The notes: generated by a model from the sequence alone, not told the origin. A stretch of 64,000 bases of DNA from Anabaena lutea FACHB-196 (GCF_014698305.1 NZ_JACJST010000010.1:62001-126000), one strand, 5' to 3'; numbered from the stretch's first letter, positions 1 to 7,636 are shown. Made by a program: numbers and translations.

Positions 1-117
1 TACCGATACGGTAGTTCTTCCCTAATTATTGAGCTAATAGAAAATTTTAACTTCTTACCTAATAAGGGTGATAAAATGTATTTCTTAGGAACAGCCCAAC
101 TAGAATTGAGTAGTTAG
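1..117 (+). CDS. C-terminal end of a protein cut by the left window edge
   Basis: The first forward frame is open from base 1 to a TAG at 115-117 and encodes 38 residues that end in FLGTAQLELSS. A mixed hydrophobic and polar composition over 38 codons in AT-rich DNA looks like a real C-terminal tail, but no start or domain is visible. I do not recognise the family. It could still be a chance open frame. Confidence 0.35.
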   Translation, partial: YRYGSSSLIIELIENFNFLPNKGDKMYFLGTAQLELSS

Positions 118-425
118 GCACAATTTAATAAAAAACCTCTCTTCAAACCTTTATCTTGTGATATAAGGAGCTTTCACTTCCTTTTCAAGGAGTCGGAGGG
201 TTAGGTTTGTCATATTTTTTATCGCTTATTTACTTACAACACCTGTTAGGGATGAAAGAAACATATCGTGTTCTTATAATGATTTACCTGTTACCTGTTT
301 GATTAGAACATTATTTGTCTTCACCAATCCTATCAATTAAGTAAAACGTGCGATAAAAATTAACTGTTGTACTTGTTGAAAAAGCAAAAGTAAATTTTAT
401 AACTGGTAGAACCAGGTTTTCTACT
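118..425. other. Intergenic region, nothing recognised
   Basis: AT-rich spacer between the partial left-edge frame and the XRE-type gene. I see no convincing ORF, RNA gene or strong hairpin. The promoter of the gene at 426 must lie here, but no clear -35/-10 pair stands out. Confidence 0.4.
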
Positions 426-854
426 ATGCAAAAACGTCATAAACGATTAGTCGAGTTAATTGAACATTTATTAAAAGAAGGCTGGACTCAAACAACTTTA
501 TCTGTAGAAATCGGTGTTGATTTTTCAACTGTATATAGATGGTTGAAAGGTAAAGCCATTCCCGAAACTGACTCTAAAAATTTCTTGCGTTTAGCAAAAT
601 TGAGTGGTGGTGATAGTGAAACTCTGGAACAATACTTAGAAGGTTATATATCTCTATCTACTTACCTTCAAAATTTTGATTTGGACAAAAACTCATTAAA
701 TACTGTTACACCTAGCAATAAATATCCTGTTGAACAAATTAAGAAGGAAGTCATGGCACGAATTTATACCCTAGATCCAGTAGATATTGCTGATATAATC
801 AACACAAGTGTAAAATTTTTAGCAGAAAGTAGCAAACCAGCTATAAGAGCATAA
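426..854 (+). CDS. XRE-type helix-turn-helix regulator
   Basis: A 142-residue protein with an N-terminal helix-turn-helix at about residues 19-45 (GWTQTTLSVEIGVDFSTVYRW then LKGKAIP), the usual XRE/Cro arrangement of a recognition helix followed by a short basic linker. The C-terminal two thirds (about residues 60-142) are acidic and polar with no motif I know and no membrane segment, so it is probably a cytoplasmic DNA-binding protein. No strong Shine-Dalgarno precedes the ATG. It stands alone, with more than 500 bases before the next gene. Small XRE proteins are common on cyanobacterial plasmids, but its targets cannot be inferred from this window. Confidence 0.7.
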   Translation: MQKRHKRLVELIEHLLKEGWTQTTLSVEIGVDFSTVYRWLKGKAIPETDSKNFLRLAKLSGGDSETLEQYLEGYISLSTYLQNFDLDKNSLNTVTPSNKYPVEQIKKEVMARIYTLDPVDIADIINTSVKFLAESSKPAIRA

Positions 855-1405
855 GCTAATTATTAATATTATAGCTTGTGCTGTTAATTGTACCACTACC
901 AAAAGATATAAAAAAGGTATAAAAATTTTATAAACCGGAATTTGATGTCAAGTTCCATTTGCTAAGTTGTGGTTTTATATTGGTATGTCCAGTATTGTAA
1001 AATACCCAAAATAACTTGGCTGTATTTTATCCTGTTCTGCCCAGGTAAAGGTACAAAGATTGATTTTTATTAGGTAATTTCTCTCTAATCTTTATATAAA
1101 TGCCATTCAAAAAAATAGCACCCAAGATATAGAGGGCTAATCTAGCCTTACCTAGAGAAATTTAATAAAATTCAATCTTTTGGATGTTGTTTTTCTATCT
1201 TTATTTTGATATGGAAATTATTTAAATTTTTTCTTTCTGATAATCATTAAATACACCATAGAGTTTACTCTATGGCTAAATCTTAAGAAAATATTAAATT
1301 AATATATTTGTCATCTATCTAACTTAATAGATAAGTTAGCATTTCTAAATATCATCATTAATACTGCCAAATCAGAAGAAACCGCAAACATAGTAGGTGA
1401 ACAAC
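855..1405. other. Long AT-rich intergenic region with one perfect hairpin
   Basis: No coding frame is convincing. A perfect stem-loop (CCATAGAG, loop TTTA, CTCTATGG) lies at 1256-1275, about 130 bases before the response regulator. It has no T-run, so an operator or mRNA structure is as likely as a terminator. Confidence 0.4.
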
Positions 1406-2101
1406 ATGATAAAAACAGTAATTATCGATGACCATGAGTTGAGTAGATATGGTATCAATGTGTTACTTACGGCTGCTCATGATATCGAGATTTGTGGGGA
1501 AGCTGAAACAGCATCAGAAGGACTCAAACTAATAAAAACTTATACTCCACACATAGCTCTTGTTAATCTGCATCTTCAAGATGATAGTGGTATTGAAGTC
1601 GTAAAACGAATTAAACAAGTATCATCAATCACTAAAATAGTGATTTTTAATGCTCAAGCTATGGAAGACTCTGTTAGAGAAGCTTTCGCAGCAGGTACAG
1701 ATTCATATTGCACAAGGACGATAGCTAAAGAAAAGTTAGCAGAAGCTATTTATGTGACACACAAAGGAGGAAATTGGTTAGATTCTGCGATCGCTAAAAT
1801 ATTAATTCAAAATTTGCAACTTCAACAATTAGTAGTTACTCCCAGTCTGAAAATAAAACGAGTGTGCCGGCAATATTCGCTTAGTTCTAGGGAATTAGAG
1901 ATTTTGCAAATGATTGCTATTGGTGATAGAAATAATCAAATTGCCAACAAACTTTTTTTGAGTGTAGGTACTGTGAGGTCTCATGTCCATCGCATTCTAA
2001 CTAAACTCGATTGTCAAAACCGCGCTCAAGCTGCTACAAAAGCAATTGTAGAGGGACTGATAGATAGTCCAGAAACAAATCAAATTGGTTTAACGGCTTG
2101 A
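1406..2101 (+). CDS. NarL/LuxR-type response regulator with a degenerate receiver (pseudo-receiver)
   Basis: A 231-residue protein with an N-terminal receiver (about 1-120) and a C-terminal LuxR helix-turn-helix (about 155-220, with LSSRELEILQMIAIG and the recognition helix VGTVRSHVHRILTKL). I chose the ATG at 1406, not the in-frame GTG at 1397, because an AGGTG sits six bases upstream of it. The acidic pair D8-D9 is present, but the residue at the phospho-acceptor position is N54 (LVNLHL instead of L-D-L), the switch Thr/Ser position is N82, and the conserved Lys is R104. By family knowledge this should abolish normal aspartyl phosphorylation, so I infer constitutive or ligand-gated DNA binding. 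No sensor kinase is adjacent. It overlaps the tail of the convergent gene by 12 bases. Confidence 0.85.
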   Translation: MIKTVIIDDHELSRYGINVLLTAAHDIEICGEAETASEGLKLIKTYTPHIALVNLHLQDDSGIEVVKRIKQVSSITKIVIFNAQAMEDSVREAFAAGTDSYCTRTIAKEKLAEAIYVTHKGGNWLDSAIAKILIQNLQLQQLVVTPSLKIKRVCRQYSLSSRELEILQMIAIGDRNNQIANKLFLSVGTVRSHVHRILTKLDCQNRAQAATKAIVEGLIDSPETNQIGLTA

Positions 2102-2743
2102 TTTTGATTTTTGATTTAATTGATCTAGATAACGTTGTCGCTCGTCATTATTTACAACCCAAATCATACATCTGCCTTTTAATTGAGCTTTTTTCGCTCG
2201 ACAAACACTCAAATCAAAATCGTTCCATTTCATAATTTGACGAGCAAATTCTCCGTCTTTTGACTTAGCCCAATTCAAAGTTTCTTGTTCTTCTCCAGTC
2301 AAGCGAACTGGTTCTGTTAACTCTCTACCTTTCCAAATAAAAAATATATTACCAGCCAGCATAACAACACCAAACACACCAGATAATACCAGGGCAGTGG
2401 CTATTAAAGGACTAAAGACGGATCTAGATTTTTTTTGCTCGGTTTTACTCAACAAAGTTGATGCTGCTTTAGCGATCGCACTTTTTTGTTGAACAATGGC
2501 TACACTTGATGCTTTATCAAGTTTGTCATCTATTTCTGTTGTCCAACCCTCGACTACAGTATTAAGTTTACCGGGAATGTCTTCCATTAAGACCTCAAAT
2601 TTACCCAGGGAACTTAATACCAAAAACAATGGGTCTTTAGGATTGATACCAGAACGTCTCACTACCTCGAGAACTTTCTGTTTAAAATGATCTGATTGTC
2701 CTGCTAATGTTGTATCTAAAGAAGCTTCTACAGAGGTGTTCAT
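2090..2743 (-). CDS. Small single-pass membrane protein (DUF6753-like), plasmid-associated
   Basis: A 217-residue protein with a cytoplasmic-looking N-terminal part (1-108), one hydrophobic segment at about 110-137 (SPLIATALVLSGVFGVVM), and a charged C-terminal domain that includes C179 and C192. The N-terminus (SGINPKDPLFLVLSSLG) resembles the DUF6753 family seen on Nostoc-type plasmids; that assignment is from memory and only moderately sure. The two ParA-like ATPases follow on the same strand beyond the MITE, so a role in plasmid maintenance or transfer is plausible but unproven. It converges on the pseudo-response regulator. Confidence 0.6.
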   Translation of the reverse strand: MNTSVEASLDTTLAGQSDHFKQKVLEVVRRSGINPKDPLFLVLSSLGKFEVLMEDIPGKLNTVVEGWTTEIDDKLDKASSVAIVQQKSAIAKAASTLLSKTEQKKSRSVFSPLIATALVLSGVFGVVMLAGNIFFIWKGRELTEPVRLTGEEQETLNWAKSKDGEFARQIMKWNDFDLSVCRAKKAQLKGRCMIWVVNNDERQRYLDQLNQKSKSSR

Positions 2744-2914
2744 AATTTCATGTGCCTTTTTTAGGTTTCTTTATAGAGATGATGTGTCAATTTTTTATTG
2801 TCCTGAAATTTTCCACACATCTTATATTTTGGTTATTTACTAAAATGCAATGATTAAGAAATCAAGAATCATAATTGTTGTCAAATTAGTAATTGACTAA
2901 TATTTAAGAGTTTT

Positions 2915-3099
2915 GGCTCTTCGGTACTTACTATGCTAATTTAGCCCATTGAATCCTAAAATCCTTGCTATATAAAGACTGTAGGTTAATGCATTGGTTG
3001 ATTTGACATAAATTTGGCATCAAAAACAATAAAGTCCTTTATTTATAAGGCTTCTGGGGTAAATAAACTCATATTTGGCATAACAAGTGCCGAAGAGCC
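2915..3099. mobile_element. ISL3-type MITE (185 bp) with perfect 8-bp target duplication
   Basis: The element starts GGCTCTTCGGTACTTA at 2915 and ends with the near-reverse complement AAGTGCCGAAGAGCC at 3099; the inner terminal sequences also match imperfectly (TATGC, AATTT). The flanks are identical: AGAGTTTT at 2907-2914 and at 3100-3107. ISL3 elements have termini beginning GGCTCTT and make 8-bp duplications, so this is a non-autonomous ISL3 derivative. It carries no transposase. A decayed ISL3 transposase lies near 54 kb. Confidence 0.85.
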
Positions 3100-3186
3100 A
3101 GAGTTTTTTCATAAAAACTTTGAAGGTTGATTCTAAACTCTAATTTTTTTTGATTTCTGACTTTTGTAGGTTGTTAAAACTTAGAA

Positions 3187-3993
3187 TTAGAAATCGTTAA
3201 TTAATTGGTTGGGTAAATCCAATGAGGATGTAATATTCAATAAACCCAATAATTCCTCAATATGTTTATTATTCTTAATTTGCCCACTAAATTCTTCCAT
3301 CCAATTAAACACACGAGAACGATTCATAAAATCTATCTCGTAATTTTGTACTGCATAACTATAAGGTGAATCCAAAGATTCTACTAATTCATAACTATCC
3401 CTCCATAACCTCCCCAAATACAATTCATCACCTCCACTTGCTTGGATATGCTGTTGGATATCAGAACCATCATAGTAAGGAAATTCGTCACCAAAATACA
3501 GATTTTTGATAATGATGTAATCCGCTTTATCGCCATAACAATTAAAAAGTTCTTGTAAATATTCTGTGCAATCTCGACGATATGAAATTGGATGCACAAA
3601 TGTAATACGATAACCCAATTGTGCAATGGCATCCCACAGCATAACTTCTTGTGCAAATTGTCGGAACTCTTCAAAGTTTTGTCCTGGTAAGTCACTCAAA
3701 GCTACTTGGACATCAGAAAAAGTCTCTAAATCAATTAATAATTGGTCTGCACCACCTTGCGTTAATGGCAATTGAGCAATAGGTAATAATAGCTGATAAG
3801 CATATAACTTATTGCGATTACCACTGTAATAAACTCTGAGATTTAGTTTTGATTCTAGATAAATCTCTATCAACAAACGTGCTATAGTTGACTTACCTAT
3901 CCTTGCATCACCAACTGTCATCACCAGTCGTTTAGGATTGGGGATAATTCCTGGATTATTTTGGCTATGCTGCTTGATCTGTGATGACTGCAT
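3187..3993 (-). CDS. ParA-like P-loop ATPase paralogue with canonical-only Walker A
   Basis: A 268-residue cytoplasmic P-loop protein. Walker A is GDARIGKST (about residues 28-36), lacking the signature lysine of ParA/MinD deviant Walker motifs. A motif GGADQLLIDLE and a Walker-B-like strand ending in SDLPGQ (about 112-117) mirror GGADDLLIDLE and LVDLPAQ in the gene before it, so the two are diverged tandem paralogues. Its ATG lies inside the tail of the upstream gene (29-base overlap), implying translational coupling. Probably partition- or conjugation-linked (MobD/TraL-like), which is inferred from fold and neighbours. Confidence 0.7.
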   Translation of the reverse strand: MQSSQIKQHSQNNPGIIPNPKRLVMTVGDARIGKSTIARLLIEIYLESKLNLRVYYSGNRNKLYAYQLLLPIAQLPLTQGGADQLLIDLETFSDVQVALSDLPGQNFEEFRQFAQEVMLWDAIAQLGYRITFVHPISYRRDCTEYLQELFNCYGDKADYIIIKNLYFGDEFPYYDGSDIQQHIQASGGDELYLGRLWRDSYELVESLDSPYSYAVQNYEIDFMNRSRVFNWMEEFSGQIKNNKHIEELLGLLNITSSLDLPNQLINDF

Positions 3994-4765
3994 TTTCTTT
4001 TATCCCCAATAATTCATTAGCATTCAACACGCTTTGCTCAAATTCTTTCAACCAAGCTGAAACACGAGATTTGATGACAATGTTGGCTTGTTTATCTTCT
4101 AAAACTTCACTAAAAGTCAAGTTTTTTTCATCAATATAGTCATAGGGTTTGAAAAACAAATCTGGCATTTTAATTTCTACTGCACCAGCATCTAAAAGTT
4201 TAGTGCGAGTATCAGAACTGTCATAGCGTTCAAACTTATCAGCTTCACCGTGAAACAGATTTTTTACAACTACATAATCAACGCGATCGCCACAGTATTT
4301 GTGAAGAATTCGTAATATATTCACTGAGTCTTTTACCCTAGATAGTACACTCACCATTGTGACTCTGTATCCTAAGCCTTTGACAGCATCAAATACACCC
4401 AAGTCTTTCTCAAAATTCTCAAAAAATAGACCTGACTGAGCAGGTAAATCTACTAATACCAATGGAGGCAGTTCTTTTTCTAAGTCTATTAGTAAGTCAT
4501 CTGCACCACCTCTTGTGAAAATATCAAGTAGCTTGACTCCAGGTTGTGCTGAGTCGTAATGTCTATACAATTGGGCATTACGATGATCTGAGTCATAAGC
4601 CAAATACTTTAACTGTTTGTTGATATATAAATGTAGTAATCCTCTTGCAAATGTGGATTTACCTACACCTCCTTTATCTCCGGTGATAATTACTATTCTT
4701 CCTGTTTTCTGAGTGGTATTTTCTACTGTTTGTTCATCTATTTCGACCTGCTTATTCTCACTCAT
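3965..4765 (-). CDS. ParA/MinD-family ATPase (deviant Walker A)
   Basis: From the chosen ATG at 4765 the protein is 266 residues. It has a textbook deviant Walker A (ITGDKGGVGKST), a DLPAQ switch-like motif, and a C-terminal helical region. An ATG at 4792 and a TTG at 4828 are also in frame; I prefer 4765 because AGGA lies upstream at an acceptable distance. ParA/MinD ATPases act as ATP-dependent dimers in partition, positioning or DNA transfer. No ParB-like gene or iteron array is visible within the window, so partition itself is not demonstrated. It is the first gene of a two-gene unit with the paralogous ATPase downstream. Confidence 0.75.
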   Translation of the reverse strand: MSENKQVEIDEQTVENTTQKTGRIVIITGDKGGVGKSTFARGLLHLYINKQLKYLAYDSDHRNAQLYRHYDSAQPGVKLLDIFTRGGADDLLIDLEKELPPLVLVDLPAQSGLFFENFEKDLGVFDAVKGLGYRVTMVSVLSRVKDSVNILRILHKYCGDRVDYVVVKNLFHGEADKFERYDSSDTRTKLLDAGAVEIKMPDLFFKPYDYIDEKNLTFSEVLEDKQANIVIKSRVSAWLKEFEQSVLNANELLGIKENAVITDQAA

Positions 4766-5052
4766 TGTCTTTTTATTCCTTTTCTTAGTCATAAACCATG
4801 AATTGAAGTCAGCTATAGAAAAATGCAAATAGCATATAATTAAATAAAAAGATTTACTATTTGTCTACTTTAAATCCTCATCAAATCCATCAAACTCTGT
4901 TTTTGTTATCCTATTTATTTTCTATGTTCTATTCTTACATCTCATCCTTCAAACTACAAACCATTATTTGATGTAAGATAATACACATTTTGATATACTT
5001 TTAATTGTAATCACAGGCGTTCGAGTAGCATCCATGTAAGAACTGACTTGTC

Positions 5053-5300
5053 CTAATTATGAAGTATCGGTTTATAACGTCTGACAAGAACAGGAGAAAG
5101 CCCAGAGTATGGAATTGGAATCCTGCTACGTAAAGCTACTGGGTTCTCAGTTTTAGATGATTGAGTTTCTATACTCACAAATTTTGTTTTTGGATCAGCT
5201 TGCACTGTGGCTGTAGAATCAATTGATTGAATTGCTTTGGTGATATGATAGTATTCGCGCAAGCGGAACAAGCGAGTTTGGGTTGAACAAAGTGAAACCC
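5053..5300 (-). pseudogene. Frameshifted HMA-domain metallochaperone (CopZ/Atx1-like)
   Basis: Read on the minus strand, one frame gives KLACSACANTI (the CxxC metal-binding loop of a heavy-metal-associated domain) and the next frame continues ITKAIQSIDSTATVQADPK, the expected second half of the same fold. The two are separated by about five extra bases (an ATATC duplication) that break the frame near 5245-5255. Upstream of the CxxC loop the original N-terminus has been replaced by a dispersed Nostoc-type repeat (5282-5352). A MerR-type promoter (5439-5470) still points at it. The C-terminal tail to 5053 looks non-homologous. Intact versions deliver Cu(I) or another soft metal to a P-type ATPase. 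Confidence 0.7.
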
Positions 5301-5352
5301 AACATCCACAAAGCTTTGAAGCGTTGAGTTGAGGGACGAAATCCAACCTACA
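5282..5352 (-). repeat. Dispersed repeat fused to the HMA pseudogene
   Basis: On the minus strand the sequence runs TGTAGGTTGGATTTCGTCCC, through CTCAACTCAACGCTTC, to TGGGTTTCACTTTGTTCAAC. It belongs to the type of short intergenic repeat (TGTAGGTTGGGTTTCG...) that I know to be scattered in Nostocales genomes. It supplies the frame upstream of the CxxC loop and so explains the missing native N-terminus. Confidence 0.5.
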
Positions 5353-5438
5353 TCTATAACAATCATTTTAAAAATTGGTATAACTAATTTTCTAAAAATC
5401 GTTGAATAGATATACGCTTAATCTACTCAACTAAAATT

Positions 5439-5470
5439 AGTTTAATTTCTCCAGCTTACGGGAGAGTCAA
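5439..5470 (-). promoter_or_regulatory. MerR-type promoter/operator 1 (HMA gene)
   Basis: Minus-strand -35 TTGACT (5465-5470), dyad CTCCCGTAAGCTGGAG, 20-bp spacer, -10 TAAACT (5439-5444). The overlong spacer with a dyad centred in it is the hallmark of MerR-family activated promoters. It faces the HMA pseudogene. Confidence 0.75.
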
Positions 5471-5525
5471 TAGGTAAAATTAAAAATAACTAATTTCTTT
5501 ATCAATTGATTTTTCTCAATAAAAA

Positions 5526-5565
5526 ATCAGTATATCAATTTAGCTTAATGCGTTGATATACTGAT
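5526..5565 (-). terminator. Probable terminator after merR
   Basis: A perfect 13-bp inverted repeat (ATCAGTATATCAA at 5526-5538, TTGATATACTGAT at 5553-5565) lies 28 bases past the merR stop. On the minus strand it is followed by a run of six T. The stem is AT-rich, so efficiency is uncertain; A-runs on the other side would allow bidirectional use. Confidence 0.55.
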
Positions 5566-5593
5566 AAAAAAATTAAATGAACAGCTTGATTGT

Positions 5594-6007
5594 TTAATTT
5601 CTTTCAATAATAGGACAAATTGTTTTTTCAGGATTTTCAGGTATGGTTTCCCAACCAGAAACTAATCCTGATAATTCGTGTCTCAAAATAAGTAATTGCT
5701 GAATTTGTTCATCAATAGCTTTAATCTTATTTTCTAGTTTAATTTTTATATGCTCACAAGGTAATTCCCCAGCATCATGATCATTTAAAAATTCCTTAAT
5801 TTCTGACAAGCTTAATCCTAAGCTTTAAGCGCGTTTAATAAAGTTTAAGCGCACCAAAACATCAGAGTTAAATAATCTAAATCCACCCTCGGTTCTCCCT
5901 AATGACCTGAGTAAACCTAGCTCCTCATAGTAGCGAATAGTTTTAATTGGTACACCGCTAAACTTGGCAACATTACCAATGAGTTTTGGCGCTTCTTGGA
6001 CTAACAT
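5594..6007 (-). pseudogene. MerR-family metal regulator interrupted by one in-frame stop
   Basis: Residues 1-60 form the winged HTH of a MerR protein (IGNVAKFSGVPIKTIRYYEE, then RLFNSDVLVRLNFIKRA). A TAA at 5825-5827 follows, and the same frame continues SLGLSLSEIKEFLNDHDAGE to a normal MerR C-terminus, 137 codons in all. Relatives have Gln here (RAQSLGLSL), so a CAA-to-TAA change is the simplest explanation. The dimerisation coiled coil is about 85-115. C84 occupies the position of the conserved Cys in divalent-metal MerR proteins (Ser in CueR), and C131 lies in the C-terminal loop. Its own promoter carries the dyad it should bind. The 60-residue HTH fragment alone lacks the dimer helix. Readthrough or sequencing error cannot be excluded. 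Confidence 0.85.
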
Positions 6008-6045
6008 ACTTAGCTGCTCTCATGCTAGATAAATGTATTTACCTT

Positions 6046-6077
6046 ATCTTAAACCCTCTAGTTAACTGGAGAGTCAA
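6046..6077 (-). promoter_or_regulatory. MerR-type promoter/operator 2 (merR autoregulation)
   Basis: Minus-strand -35 TTGACT (6072-6077), dyad CTCCAGTTAACTAGAG, 20-bp spacer, -10 TAAGAT (6046-6051). The merR ATG is 39 bases beyond the -10, the same geometry as at the truncated copA gene. Confidence 0.8.
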
Positions 6078-6116
6078 GTGAGAACAGGATCATCTTGCTA
6101 ATTATTTGCTACTGGA

Positions 6117-6632
6117 TTATGTGACGGACTTGACTTCCACAACTCCTCGAAACATATTCATCCCGCAGGTGAAGGTATAAGTACCTGGTTTATCGGGTGT
6201 GAACTCAATAGATGTGACCTGGTTGAGCAGTAGGTCTTTAGCAATATGGAAATCAGATAGCCGTATTTCTTCAAGGCAACTACTAGGGTCACGGCGTAGG
6301 AAATTAAGGCGGACTCTTTGACCAGCATTGACTAGAATGTGACTAGGTTCGTAGCCTCCATCCACAGTAATGCCAACTTCTTGAATACCATCATGAGCTT
6401 CGGCTTTTTGGGATTTTGGTTTACTGAGGAGGAACCACCATATCTCTAGTCCAATTAACCCCAAACCGACCCTTGTAACGGTACCTTTTACCCAGAATGG
6501 TTGCTCAATGCGGCGGAACTGAGTTGTCTGCGATCGCATTTCATGATTCATCTGTGCAACTGCTTTATCTGAAGCGACACTGAATGCCAATCCTAAGCTG
6601 GCTATACTGGCAAGAATTACTTTACTCAACAT
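6117..6632 (-). CDS. Exported/membrane-anchored cupredoxin-domain protein
   Basis: A 171-residue protein with a signal peptide (about 1-27, ending AVA), a second hydrophobic stretch at about 55-70 (VGLGLIGLEIWWFLL), and a C-terminal cupredoxin-like beta domain (about 85-168). Candidate copper ligands are C119 (SSCLEEIRL), H128 (SDFHIAK) and the motif FTCGMNMFRG near residue 156, which has Cys and Met as in type-1 copper and CopC-like proteins. Such proteins sit beside CopA-type ATPases in cyanobacteria and probably bind or accept periplasmic copper. The IS remnant ends 10 bases upstream of the ATG, so its original link to the copA promoter is broken and expression may depend on the IS. Confidence 0.75.
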   Translation of the reverse strand: MLSKVILASIASLGLAFSVASDKAVAQMNHEMRSQTTQFRRIEQPFWVKGTVTRVGLGLIGLEIWWFLLSKPKSQKAEAHDGIQEVGITVDGGYEPSHILVNAGQRVRLNFLRRDPSSCLEEIRLSDFHIAKDLLLNQVTSIEFTPDKPGTYTFTCGMNMFRGVVEVKSVT

Positions 6633-6642
6633 TTACCTAGCC

Positions 6643-6909
6643 TCACATCTTGCACCTGGAAATAGAGATGTCAAAACCACAACTACGTGCGAGAGGAATT
6701 AATCGCTGAACACTCAGTAAAATAAGAGACACAACTATGTTGGGAAAAAGTGATTCAAGAGCAGTTTGTGCAGCCTGACCCCAATCAGGTGGTAATGGTA
6801 ACTGAGTCTGCAAATAACTCCAGTGAGCGAGAAGATAAGCAGTTAAAGAAAGGATGAGCCAGCGATACATTAATAACCATTCTTTAATTACTTCATTATT
6901 CACTGTCAT
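6643..6909 (-). pseudogene. Transposase C-terminal remnant
   Basis: An 88-codon frame. Residues after about 11 (LLMYRWLILSLTAYLLAHW, then PPDWGQAAQTALESLFP and GFDISISRCKM) match the hydrophobic C-terminus of a cyanobacterial DDE transposase family that ends ISRCK(M/I). The last codons, RCKM and stop, are encoded inside the terminal inverted repeat itself. The first 10 residues probably come from the element's 5' end joined by the internal deletion. The catalytic core is missing, so it cannot be active. Confidence 0.65.
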
Positions 6910-6965
6910 ATTTTTGTATTTATTATTTGTTTTCTACGGGTTTATTCAGTAGGTGCAAGATGTGA
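6643..6965 (-). mobile_element. Internally deleted insertion sequence inserted in copA
   Basis: Perfect 15-bp terminal inverted repeats TCACATCTTGCACCT lie at 6643-6657 and (reverse complement) 6951-6965. The 323-bp element retains only the 3' end of a transposase gene. It interrupts the copA frame after codon 202, and the rest of copA is absent on the far side, so insertion was accompanied or followed by a deletion. I see no convincing target duplication, consistent with a deletion or recombination at one end. Confidence 0.8.
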
Positions 6966-7566
6966 CATAATACACATCTGGAGTTAACCCCTGATTGATG
7001 AAAAAGTTGGGAAATAAGGTGGGAAAAAACGAATAAAAATATGCTGCACTTGTACCCAAAGCAATTAGGGTATCCATTGTGGCAGCGTGACGTTTGAAAG
7101 CTTTCCCAGCATTGATGTAAAAGGAGTAACCACACCAAAACTGTACTGGCGTAGTGAGTATCAACTGTACCCAAGGATTGTGCAGCCATACAGGAATAAA
7201 GGGTAAGTGCAATCCTGTCATCATTGGCAGTGAACCAATGACCAATACAATGCTAATAATGCCTCCTACCAACACCTTTCGCATTAAATTACGGGATTCT
7301 CTGAAAAGATGTCTTTTTTCAGCATCATCTTCTCCCACCATCAGGTTTTGTTCTTGCAGTGGGTAGGCAGAATAACCTGCGGCATCTACCGCTCCTTGAA
7401 TGGCTGCTAAATCAGTTTTTCTAGGGTCATATTTAACTGTTGCCTGTTCTGCCCCAAAATTTACAATACATTCATTGACACCAGGGACAGAATTAATCGC
7501 GTCTTCAATGCTGTTGGCACAAGAGGCACAACTCATGCCGCGCAGTTTGAGTGTGGTATTCTCCAT
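6946..7566 (-). pseudogene. Truncated CopA-type copper P-type ATPase (N-terminal part)
   Basis: The first about 202 residues of a P1B-ATPase: an HMA domain with GMSCASC at 10-16, a linker, then the first three to four membrane segments (about 95-200; LIALGTSAAYFYSF is typical). The frame runs into the IS after PDVYY and stops at 6946. The actuator, CPC, DKTGT and ATP-binding regions are absent, so it cannot transport. The HMA fragment might still bind Cu(I). A complete CopA gene exists at 56.5-58.6 kb. Its MerR-type promoter is intact. Confidence 0.85.
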
Positions 7567-7604
7567 CTGACTACTCCAATGACTAAATGGCGCTAACTAA
7601 TTTC

Positions 7605-7636
7605 ATCTTGAATGCTCTAGTACACTGGAGAGTCAA
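7605..7636 (-). promoter_or_regulatory. MerR-type promoter/operator 3 (truncated copA)
   Basis: Minus-strand -35 TTGACT (7631-7636), dyad CTCCAGTGTACTAGAG, 20-bp spacer, -10 CAAGAT (7605-7610), 39 bases before the copA ATG. Confidence 0.8.

Noticed and set aside
3384-3695. 103-codon minus-strand frame inside the second ATPase gene
   Set aside because: Alternate-frame shadow of the P-loop gene with no start signal.
3187-4765. Plasmid origin or parS-like iterons near the ParA-like genes
   Set aside because: The flanks show no tandem iterons and no ParB-like gene, so an origin cannot be supported.
5175-5366. Open frame starting MIVIDVG and containing CSAC
   Set aside because: It is the dispersed repeat joined to the first half of the frameshifted HMA gene, not an independent protein; reported as part of the pseudogene.
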